In this document: piece after piece, positions 1 to 6,262 of the stretch
Layout: each line of letters opens with the position of its first letter
How positions within the stretch are numbered: the stretch's first letter is position 1
DNA from: a bacterium
Lineage (GTDB): Bacteria > Chloroflexota > Dormibacteria > UBA8260 > Bog-877
Reading direction: 5' to 3'
Assembly: GCA_021817025.1 (NCBI GenBank)
Contig: JAKAWF010000165.1
Span: 1-7,223 of the forward strand
DNA: 7,223 nucleotides
Position numbers and translations under genes: made by a program
Notes under the pieces: model-generated
Told to the model about the DNA's origin: nothing
Seen by the model: only the letters and a program-made list of their open reading frames with translations
The model's database searches: none

Positions 1-56
1 CGATCCCTACGATCTCTGCATGTCAACGACCGAGATCGGCAGGAGGTCGTCGAGCG

Positions 57-243
57 ATGCGCCAGACACGAGTATGGGCGAGGGGGCTGGGTCTGTGCGG
101 GGCGGTAGTCGAGGGGGTGGAGCTGGAGCTGCCAACCAACACCCTGGTGGTCTGGGTACGGGTGGGGTGGCGAGATCGTGACCGCTGTGGGATCTGCCGC
201 CGACGCTGTCCGGGCTTCGACCTTGGCCGCGGTCGGCGCCGCT
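57..243 (+). pseudogene. ISL3-family transposase, N-terminal fragment
   Basis: This is the start of an ISL3-type DDE transposase, the enzyme that would cut and join the ends of its own insertion sequence. The ATG at 57 has a perfect AGGAGG ribosome binding site at 41-46, ten bases upstream, so the start looks genuine. The first ~62 codons match the family N-terminus: a RVWARGLGL/GAVVEGVELE strand region followed by the first cysteines of the zinc-binding module (RCGICRRRCPGFD) and a basic run ending in GRRRF. After about 243 the family similarity stops in all three plus frames. The second half of the zinc module, the helix-turn-helix and the whole catalytic domain (normally about 350 more residues) are absent. 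The reading frame stays open to 488, but that part looks like unrelated sequence read through. It is therefore a truncated, inactive remnant. The family call rests on motif memory, not on a search. Confidence 0.75.
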
Positions 244-381
244 TTGGACAGCCCTTCGGCCTGCCCACATCACCACCGCCACCACTACTGCGAGGTAGGC
301 TTCGCCCAGGACGACCGCGGGGACCTCCGGTACCGTCCCGCTCACAACTGAACACTCGTGGCACCACCCCCTCCCACCCCC
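244..381. other. Unassigned stretch between ISL3 and IS21 remnants
   Basis: No gene is recognisable here. The stretch lies between the point where ISL3 transposase similarity ends and the first IS21-type terminal repeat. Its right part is probably IS21 subterminal DNA, because the IS21 tip at 450 points its body to the left. On the minus strand a GTG-type frame starting at 345 gives a hydrophobic run (VPAVVLGEAYLAVVVAVVMW) that could be a membrane helix. That frame then runs antisense through the ISL3 fragment with no further protein-like character, so I do not call it a gene. Confidence 0.4.
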
Positions 382-450
382 GGTCGCTTTGCTCCGGAAT
401 CGGTGGCCGCTTTCAACCGGAACAGCCGGTCGTTTTCACCGGAATGCGCA
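382..450. repeat. IS21-family terminal repeats (one element end)
   Basis: Three imperfect direct repeats follow one another at 382-400, 402-422 and 426-445. Each has a CGCTTT-like (CGTTTT in the third) block followed by CCGGAA(T), and the CCGGAA cores start at 394, 417 and 439, a spacing of 23 and 22 bp. Multiple terminal repeats of this size, with a tip of the form TGCGCATTCCGG when read inward, are typical of IS21-family ends, where the IstA transposase binds. Read on the minus strand, the tip begins with TG at 450, so the element body should extend leftward. No istA or istB coding sequence is found there. This is therefore a solitary end left by deletion. The exact outer base is an estimate. 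Confidence 0.65.
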
Positions 451-451
451 G

Positions 452-1117
452 ATGCTGGACCAAGGCACCATGCGGGACCGGTTCGTGATCTGCCGCAACC
501 CCGAGGAGGCCGTTCGGGACTCAGCGCTCCGCCAGCGCCTCCTCCAGCAGTTGGAGGAGTTGATCGCCCAGAGCGATCAGCTGACGCCGAGCAAGCGCTC
601 CGAGCTGCTGGGGCAGCTGCGCAAGAAGCCAGGGATGGCACGGTTCCTGCGCCAGACCCGCAAAGGGCTGCTGCGGATCGACCGGGCCAAGGTGTCCCGC
701 GACCAGCAACTCGACGGCAAGTACCTCCTGCGTAGCTCGGACCCCACCTTGAGCGCCGAGGATCTGGCCTTGGGCTACCGGCAGCTCCTGCAGGTGGAAC
801 GGGGCTGGCGCGACCTCAAGACCCGCCTCGACCTCCGCCCCGTCTACCACCGCAAAGAGAGCCGCATCCGGGCCCACGCGGTGCTCTGCTGGCTGGCCCT
901 CCTGCTGATCCGGCTGGCCGAGAACGCCACCCACGACACCTGGCACAACCTACGCTGGGAGCTGGAGAAGATGCACCTGGTGGAGTTCAAAGGCCCCGCC
1001 AGCTCCGCTCGGCAGCTCACCACCTTGACCCCCCACCAAGCGGCCATCTTCAGGTCCTGCGGCGTCCCTGAGCCCGCCCGCTACGCCAGCCTCAACCTCC
1101 CCACCCCGGTCTCCTGA
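452..1117 (+). pseudogene. IS1634-family transposase, C-terminal fragment
   Basis: This is the C-terminal ~221 residues of an IS1634-type (IS4 superfamily) DDE transposase, usually around 500 residues long. Homology begins at or just after the IS21 tip (MLDQGTMRDRFVICRNPEEA). It continues through a helical segment (about 500-640) to the block DGKYLLRSSDPTLS near 713-754, then the signature YRQLLQVERGWRDLK, whose Glu codon is at 797-799 with Lys seven residues later (E-x6-K). RPVYHRKESRIRAHAVLCWL follows, and the C-terminus ends with TGA at 1115-1117. The N-terminal half, including both catalytic aspartates, is gone, so the product cannot transpose. The frame is open further upstream to 389, but that part is IS21 end sequence. 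No good ribosome binding site precedes the ATG at 452. Within the surviving part I see no stop or frameshift, so the truncation looks more recent than the decay of the IS1380 copy at 4697. Confidence 0.82.
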
Positions 1118-1201
1118 CCCCCCGCCCCGCCCACTTCACCCATAGATACACGTTTCACTTCCAGCTGCGGAACTCCGGAAGCATCTGCGCAGACGATCCC
1201 G
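1118..1201. other. Intergenic gap, probably the IS1634 right flank
   Basis: This non-coding gap of 84 bases separates two convergent reading frames: the IS1634 fragment ending at 1117 and the glycosyltransferase ending at 1202. It probably holds the outer end of the IS1634 element (around CAGCTGCGGAACTCCGG, 1163-1179), because elements of this type carry a terminal inverted repeat shortly after the transposase stop. The partner repeat is not in the window, so the boundary cannot be proven. I found no convincing terminator hairpin. Confidence 0.3.
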
Positions 1202-2092
1202 TTATCCAGCCTTCAGGGGTCCGACGATGCCCGCCGGTGGCGGCTGCCGGCGGAGTCCCGCCAGATACGCGGCGCGTATCGTCGAGGTGGCGCAGCGGCG
1301 CATCTGAAGGGGGGTGGCCGCCCACTGGATGATCCGTCCCACGGAGTGGCGAACGCCCCGCTCGTGCCGGTCCAGCAGGAGGGCGCAGTTCCGCGCGTGC
1401 CAGTACGCCTCATTGGGGTTGAAGCCGCGCCCGGGTTTGGCATGGAACACTAAGGGCTCATCGACCAACAGCGAGTACCAGCCGCGCGTGGCCGCCCGCT
1501 CGGCGACCTCAACTTCCTCGTAGTACATGAACAGCGTCTCGTCAAAACCTCCCATAGCCCGGAAGCGGGGGAGGTCGATCAGGGCGCAGCAGCCAGAGAA
1601 GAAGCCGGTCCGTACTAGGCCCAGTGAGGGTCTAGCCCATCGTCGTCCAATGCCCGGGTGGCGGCTGATCCACGCCGGGCGAAGCACCCGCCCACCCCGG
1701 TACCAGATCAGGCCGCGATCTGGGCCCATTACGATCCCAGGACTCGCGAAGGCCGCCTCAGGTGTCTTGTTGAGCCCATCCAGTAGCTTGGCGAGCACTG
1801 TAGTACTAAGGATCTCGATGTCGAGGTTGGAGATTAACAGGTGGGTGTGAGCATCCGCGGCAGCGGCATCCGCAGCCAGATTGACTCCACCGCCGAACCC
1901 GAGGTTGGTGCCGGGTCGCAGGATATGAATCCGCTGTGCCAGTTCATCGGGGACGGCCAATGGGGCGTTAGCTACGACGTAGGTCGCGTCCGGGGGCCGG
2001 TCCTGAGCGCTCCACTGATCGAGGCCGTGGATCAGCTCACCGGGCCCGCATCCGTAAGCGACAATGACTAACCCTACGGACGAGGCGGCCAT
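1202..2092 (-). CDS. GT2 family glycosyltransferase, rhamnosyltransferase-like
   Basis: This 296-residue cytoplasmic GT-A fold enzyme would transfer a sugar from a nucleotide-sugar donor to a lipid-linked or glycan acceptor. Visible motifs: the first Rossmann strand VGLVIVAYG (6-14); NLGFGGGVN (63-71), typical of the WbbL/RfbF-like rhamnosyltransferase group; SNLD (88-91), in the place of the DxD-type metal site; SGCCALI (166-172); and the acceptor/base region GGFDETLFMYYEEVEVAER (181-199), where relatives usually have EDVDL. The ATG at 2092 is preceded seven bases away by GGAGA (complement of 2100-2104), a reasonable ribosome binding site. The gene overlaps the end of the upstream membrane glycosyltransferase by 19 bp, so the pair is probably translated from one transcript. 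Length and motif order fit an intact enzyme. The sugar and acceptor cannot be read from the sequence. The TAA stop faces the IS1634 fragment. Confidence 0.85.
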   Translation of the reverse strand: MAASSVGLVIVAYGCGPGELIHGLDQWSAQDRPPDATYVVANAPLAVPDELAQRIHILRPGTNLGFGGGVNLAADAAAADAHTHLLISNLDIEILSTTVLAKLLDGLNKTPEAAFASPGIVMGPDRGLIWYRGGRVLRPAWISRHPGIGRRWARPSLGLVRTGFFSGCCALIDLPRFRAMGGFDETLFMYYEEVEVAERAATRGWYSLLVDEPLVFHAKPGRGFNPNEAYWHARNCALLLDRHERGVRHSVGRIIQWAATPLQMRRCATSTIRAAYLAGLRRQPPPAGIVGPLKAG

Positions 2093-4587
2093 CTCAGAGT
2101 CTCCGCTAAGGTCCAGTCTAATTCAGGATTGGAGGGGAACCCTACCACCTCCACGCCGGACGCACCTGGGACCATGGGTATCCGGAACGTGGCCTGCCTC
2201 GCCCCAGAGCTGGTCGCCACGAAGGTCCCCACATGGCCGAACCAATCACTTTGGACCAAGCGGGCCAGGTCGTGGCCGATTGGACCCGGCTGGGTGATCC
2301 CCGCGAAATCAAGCAGACCGCCGCGCCCGAGCGGAATGTAGAACTCGCTGGTGTGGTGTGCGCCGGCTGTAAGCCCGAGCAGGGTACCTCCGCTGGCCCG
2401 CAGAACGCTCAGCGACAGCGTGAGATTATCGTCGACGTATTGCAGCCCGAGGGCGCGCCCCCAGCGCGCAAATCGGCCCTTCGGCACCATGCCCCACTGC
2501 ACATTACCGCTAATCACCCCAGGGGGCAGCAGGGAGTTAGGGCCCAGGATGGCAATTCCCGATTTGGCTCGGACGCTCGCCTGGAAGGTTGCGTGAGCAC
2601 TGACGCCGTAATAACCGGGGATGTCTCCGGAAAAGGCGAGCACACCCCCGGCCCGCAGCCAGTCGCGGAGGCTGGCCGTGCGCCCCGGCCCCCAAGCCGT
2701 CAGTGGGAGGGTCCCGGTTACATCTACTAGAAGCGTCCCAAGCGCTGAGCGTTTCCGAAGGAGGACACTACGGAGCGTGGCAGCGCCGATGACGGTCACC
2801 TTCGTCTGCCGTCCGATGAGAATCCGCAACTCTTGTAGCGTCCCTGTGACTAGGCCTGGAACAGACCCCAAGTCAGGGTAGCCTGGGGCGTCGTAGAAAA
2901 GCACACGGTGCACTGTCCGAGTCGTGTCGACTTCGAAAGCCGCGACACCGACGCTGGGGCTGGAGCTGACAACGTGGACAACTGCAGTGCCGCGCCCCGG
3001 GCTCGTTAGCCGCGCTACCAGCATTGGTGAGGCCGCCAAGGCCGGGGCACTCAGGCCGAACACCTCCACCGCAGCGATGAGCGCGGCCATCGACGCTGGT
3101 GCTACGAGTTCGCGCCTCAGCCGCCATCTACGAGTACCCATCTCGGCGTGCGACTCATGCGCTGCCCTAGGGTGGCCCTTTGTGGGCGTCGCCTCTTCCC
3201 CGTCGTCCTTGCTCCTGCCACGTAACAAGGCGGCCGCAGCGAAGCCCGCCCCGGTCAGCGCAATGGCGGTCCCGCCAAGTGCCAAGGTCGCTTGCAGAGT
3301 TAGCGGTAGCCAACTGGGCCCGCCCCAACGAGAGGCTAGCGCCCGTTCCTGGGCAACGATTGTGAGTGCCGCGGGCCAGCCGGTGGCGGCCGAGGCAGGA
3401 GCTAGAAGCTCGGCCCACCCAAAGTATGCGAGCAAATACCCGGGCCCAGCCAGTCCTAGCAGTGCAGCCGACCAGCGGTAACAGCGCACCCGCCGCCCGA
3501 GGGCACCGCCAGCGCCGATCGCAATAAATGGCATCACCCACAAGAGGTACTGGGGATTGAGTACAGGGGTAAACAGGAGGACGGCCCCGGTGGCCACCAT
3601 ACAGGCTCTGACGAAGACGCTCGGCTGGCTCCTGCGCATGACCCATAAGCCAGCCAGCACTGAGCAGAGCAAAATCAGGGCGTCCGAGACGTGACCGACC
3701 AGCGCGGGCCTGCCGTCTATCCAGATTCTCAGCGGCGTGATGGCCGGAAGCGACAGCAGCCCGAACGGCCCGAGCCCGCCGACCTCAACTCCAACCCCAA
3801 ACCGGGTGAACACGTTGGTCACGAATCCGGTCCCCAGGCTTGGTCCGATCACTGCCGCGCCTGTCACCAGCCCTCCCGCAACGAATGAGCCTAGCTGATG
3901 CCAGCGCAGCGACTTATGCGCGAGCGCCAGGCCCGCGACGACCGGTATGAGGAACACTGGGGAGAGCTTGACGGCCACGCCCACAGCTACCGCCGCCCCG
4001 GCCAAGCCGAATCGACCCTCAAGCGCATATAGCACACAGGCGGAAACCGCGCAGGCGACGAGCGCATCGATCTGGCCGTGCACCGCGGTCTCCACGAGCA
4101 CCAAGGGGTTGAACGCCCAAAAACAGAATGCCAGGCGCGCAATGCGTCGCCTGGACAGACTGGTGCTCTCAAGGTGCAGGACGATGCGCCAGACGTAGTA
4201 GCCAGTTACTAGTACGGCCGCGATCATAGGGGCCTTGACCAGAAGCGTGAAGATTGGGGTCGTCACGATGAACGGCAGCGCAGCGGCACCGCTGCCTATC
4301 AGGTGTGGGTCGGCTCCCCCATATGCCGAAGGACTCAGGCCCAAAAGGTGAGCGGCTCCGCCGAGCAACTCGCACCAGTACCCAAAGAGGGGCGGGTAGC
4401 TGAAGCCAAGACCTTGGTAGAGCCCCACTCCTCCCAACGCCCGTACCGCTGCCGCCCACCACACCGCAACGTCGCCGGGCACCGCCGTGAAGGGAGCCAC
4501 AATCAACTGAGCAGCCACACTGAGCACGATCAGGGTGCGCAACTCTGACCACCACTCCGCGACCGCCCCTAGTCTAGCCAACGTCAT
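2074..4587 (-). CDS. GT-C membrane glycosyltransferase fused to an extracytoplasmic domain
   Basis: This 837-residue protein has two clear parts. Residues 1 to about 456 form a polytopic membrane region (roughly 11-13 helices by eye) resembling GT87/DUF2029 GT-C enzymes, which use polyprenyl-phosphate sugars on the outer face. PGDV (37-40) with a loop Asp follows the first helix. YPPLFGYW (64-71), HGQIDAL (170-176), AVKLSP (205-210) and LNPQYLLWVMP (343-353) are hallmark blocks. After a charged linker (457-483) comes a second export-like segment: TRRWRLRR, a hydrophobic stretch and APALAAS, with a possible signal-peptidase site near 518. The rest (about 520-837) looks soluble and alpha/beta. 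Strand-like pieces RVLFYDAPG (561-569), KVTVIGAATL (595-604), TLLVDVTG (618-625) and WLRAGGVLAFSGD (643-655) recall a glutamine-amidotransferase-like flavodoxin fold without an obvious catalytic cysteine. The ATG at 4587 lacks a clear ribosome binding site and lies at the edge of the IS1380 remnant. A TTG at codon 16, with GGAG upstream, is an alternative. I infer a role in surface glycan synthesis. Confidence 0.78.
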   Translation of the reverse strand: MTLARLGAVAEWWSELRTLIVLSVAAQLIVAPFTAVPGDVAVWWAAAVRALGGVGLYQGLGFSYPPLFGYWCELLGGAAHLLGLSPSAYGGADPHLIGSGAAALPFIVTTPIFTLLVKAPMIAAVLVTGYYVWRIVLHLESTSLSRRRIARLAFCFWAFNPLVLVETAVHGQIDALVACAVSACVLYALEGRFGLAGAAVAVGVAVKLSPVFLIPVVAGLALAHKSLRWHQLGSFVAGGLVTGAAVIGPSLGTGFVTNVFTRFGVGVEVGGLGPFGLLSLPAITPLRIWIDGRPALVGHVSDALILLCSVLAGLWVMRRSQPSVFVRACMVATGAVLLFTPVLNPQYLLWVMPFIAIGAGGALGRRVRCYRWSAALLGLAGPGYLLAYFGWAELLAPASAATGWPAALTIVAQERALASRWGGPSWLPLTLQATLALGGTAIALTGAGFAAAALLRGRSKDDGEEATPTKGHPRAAHESHAEMGTRRWRLRRELVAPASMAALIAAVEVFGLSAPALAASPMLVARLTSPGRGTAVVHVVSSSPSVGVAAFEVDTTRTVHRVLFYDAPGYPDLGSVPGLVTGTLQELRILIGRQTKVTVIGAATLRSVLLRKRSALGTLLVDVTGTLPLTAWGPGRTASLRDWLRAGGVLAFSGDIPGYYGVSAHATFQASVRAKSGIAILGPNSLLPPGVISGNVQWGMVPKGRFARWGRALGLQYVDDNLTLSLSVLRASGGTLLGLTAGAHHTSEFYIPLGRGGLLDFAGITQPGPIGHDLARLVQSDWFGHVGTFVATSSGARQATFRIPMVPGASGVEVVGFPSNPELDWTLAETLRWPPRP

Positions 4588-4592
4588 TCACG

Positions 4593-4661
4593 GGGGTTGC
4601 CGAGTTCAAGGGTGTGAAGGTGTAGAAATGGCCTCTGGGAGGTGAAACTGGGGTTGTCGAG
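4593..4661. repeat. Direct repeat pair in the IS1380 left end
   Basis: GGGGTTGCCGAG at 4593-4604 and GGGGTTGTCGAG at 4650-4661 match at 11 of 12 bases and start 57 bp apart. They lie in the short non-coding stretch between the start of the GT-C gene and the IS1380 transposase start. They could be transposase binding sites in the element end, or chance in GC-rich DNA. Confidence 0.35.
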
Positions 4662-4696
4662 ACGGCAGCCACCCCAGCCGGGAGGGCGGTTCGCAG

Positions 4697-6060
4697 ATGA
4701 GGGCTACTAGCACCGCCCGCGTCGGGGTGACGACCCGCGGCAACTAGGTCGCCGCCCACGCTGGTCTTCACTCCTCGGGCAGCTTCGCCGACCGCTTGAG
4801 CTTGGACGCCGTGATCGCGGACGCCAGCGCTCGCACCGCCGAGCGCACCCTGCTCCACGACCGAGGCAAGATCATGGTCCATCGGCCCCTGCTGCTGGCT
4901 GGCGGCGGGGAGAGCTGCGCGGACATAAGGCACCTCAGTGCCCGGCGGCTGCTCTTCCCCGACGGGGGCTCGGACCCCACCCTGTACCGCAGTGGCCGCC
5001 AGCTCAGCCAAGGGGACCTGGCTGCGGTCGAGGCGGCTAGAGCCCAGACCCGCGAGCCGGTCTGCCACAGGCTGCCGAGCGTGTAGCGGAACGAGGGGGT
5101 GCTTGACTGCGCCGCCTTGATGGTGGAGGTCCGCGCGGAGAACAAGGAGCGCACCGTCCGCACCTGCACGGGTGGCTTCGGCTTCCATCCCCACTTCTGC
5201 TCTTTCGACGGTACCGGGCACACTCTCAGCTCCATGCTCCGGCCCGACAACGCCGACGCCGACGAGGCCAAGGCCCATCCGCAGGTGCTGGACCGGGCCA
5301 TCGCCGCCGTGCCAGCGGGGTTCCAGAGCGGCCATCACCGGGGTGACGGTCCCCATCTGACCCGTCGGCAGTTGACCGCTCGACTTGACTCCGGTGAATG
5401 CACCGAAAACGACCTGCGGGGTTGCCGGGAGCGCACCATGGGCTTGAGCGGGGTGGCCCGCTCCTGCCGCCAGATCCACGCCGCCATTGCCCTGGCCCTC
5501 GATGAGCAGTCTCGCTGGCAAGCGGCGGCGCGCCGGGTCGGCGAGCTGCGGTATGGGGCAGAGGTGCGGGCCGAGCTCCGCAGGCTCTCGAACTTGTCCC
5601 CGGGCGCCCGCCTGATCGTGCGCCCGAAGCCGCTCCACTCCGGGGTGCCCAGACCAGCCGCTTCCCCACTTTGGAGTACCGCTTCTCGAGCTTCTACGTC
5701 GTTCGCGAGGGGGATCCGATGGAGATGGACCGGTTCGCGCGTGCTCATGCCCATGTGGAATACCACATCGGCCATCTCGGGGACTCGGGGCTGGAGCGTC
5801 TCCCCTTCAGCGACGTCGATCCCAACTCGGTCTGGCTGGCCCTGGTGGGCTTCGCTGCTGACATGGTCAGGTGGTTCCATCTGCTCTGCCTGCGTGGCGA
5901 TCTGCGCCGAGCCGAGTCCAAGACGCTGCGGTGGGAGCGGTGGCACGCCCCGGCCCGCCCGATCTGCTCCGGACGGCGGGACCATCCTGCGAGGGCTAGA
6001 CAGCTGGCCAATGCCCTCTTTGGCGCCCACCGGCGGATGGCTCTCCTCTTCTTCCTCACC
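4697..6060 (+). pseudogene. IS1380-family transposase, multiply disrupted
   Basis: Following homology across frames reconstructs nearly the full length of an IS1380 DDE transposase. It begins at ATG 4697 with GGAGG at 4681-4685 and starts MRATSTARVGVTTRGN. An in-frame TAG at 4745-4747 interrupts it, then VAAHAGL, FADRLSLDAV and LLLAGGGESCADIRHL continue in the same frame. A second in-frame TAG lies at 5084-5086. The next block is LDCAALMVEVRAENK, then GGFGFHPHF, SMLRPDNADADEA, RLDSGECTENDL and GARLIVRPKPLHSG. A frameshift at about 5641-5650 (a one-base loss would explain it) moves to AQTSRFPTLEYRFSSFYVV and HAHVEYHIGHLGDSGLERL. Near the C-terminus an extra G at about 5980 opens TILRGLDSWPMP in a third frame, and a compensating shift at about 6008-6015 restores ALFGAHRRMALL. 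Compared with my recollection of the family (LDIDAT; E-x6-K), the first catalytic Asp appears as Ala and the Lys as Gly. It is not functional. Confidence 0.85.
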
Positions 6061-6262
6061 CGCGGATCGGAGCCGAAAGGCCGTAGCTCCCACCGCTGGA
6101 CTCCAGCTTGCCCCTTGCGCTCTCCTCAAGCTCCCCACGCGCCGTGGAGTGCACGCCCGCTTCGGCCGTCCCACCAGCCCACGACCCCAGGGCGCACCCC
6201 GCAGCTCTCTGTCTCGCCGAAGGTGTGCCTTGATGAAGGACCACAGCTAGCCGCGCGGCCAA
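6061..6262. other. Non-coding stretch after the IS1380 transposase remnant
   Basis: These roughly 200 bases separate the end of recognisable transposase similarity from the stop codon of the minus-strand GT2 gene. The stretch probably contains the IS1380 right end plus original downstream sequence. Reading frames stay open on both strands, but their translations are Pro/Arg/Ser/Gly-rich and show no domain. A weak 5-bp stem (CCACG/CGTGG, 6135-6147) has no T-tract and is not convincing as a terminator. I see nothing else in it. Confidence 0.4.

Larger units (their letters stand above)
4588..6262 (+). mobile_element. Degenerate IS1380-family insertion sequence
   Basis: The whole interval between two minus-strand glycosyltransferase genes is best explained as one decayed IS1380 element. 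It comprises about 109 bases of non-coding left end, a broken transposase from 4697 to about 6060, and about 200 bases of right flank. I could not match a terminal inverted repeat pair or a target-site duplication by eye, so the outer limits are set by the neighbouring genes and may be tens of bases off. Its orientation opposes the flanking genes. It separates the GT2 gene on the right from the GT-C/GT2 pair on the left and probably broke one operon. Confidence 0.55.

Noticed and set aside
7..345. A minus-strand frame with a possible N-terminal membrane helix
   Set aside because: After the hydrophobic run it reads antisense through the ISL3 fragment and becomes low-complexity. There is no supporting ribosome binding site or family match.
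2924..3481. A plus-strand frame of 185 codons opposite the GT-C gene
   Set aside because: It is a shadow of the well-supported 837-codon gene, with a Ser/Ala/Pro-rich translation and no motif.
4570..4610. A promoter for the GT-C gene on the minus strand (TTGAAC at 4604-4609 as a -35 box)
   Set aside because: No acceptable -10 box lies at the right distance. The only TAGACT-like sequence is inside the coding region and too far away.
4574..5638. A 354-codon minus-strand open frame running out of the GT-C start region
   Set aside because: It is antisense to the IS1380 transposase blocks, has a Gly/Ala/Pro-rich composition with no domain, and extends only because of GC-rich codon structure on the other strand.
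6135..6147. A small hairpin as a terminator for the IS1380 or GT2 gene
   Set aside because: The stem is only 5 bp with a 3-base loop and no T-run on either side.
5335..6174. A long minus-strand frame of about 280 codons
   Set aside because: It overlaps the convincing plus-strand transposase homology, and its translation has no recognisable motif.
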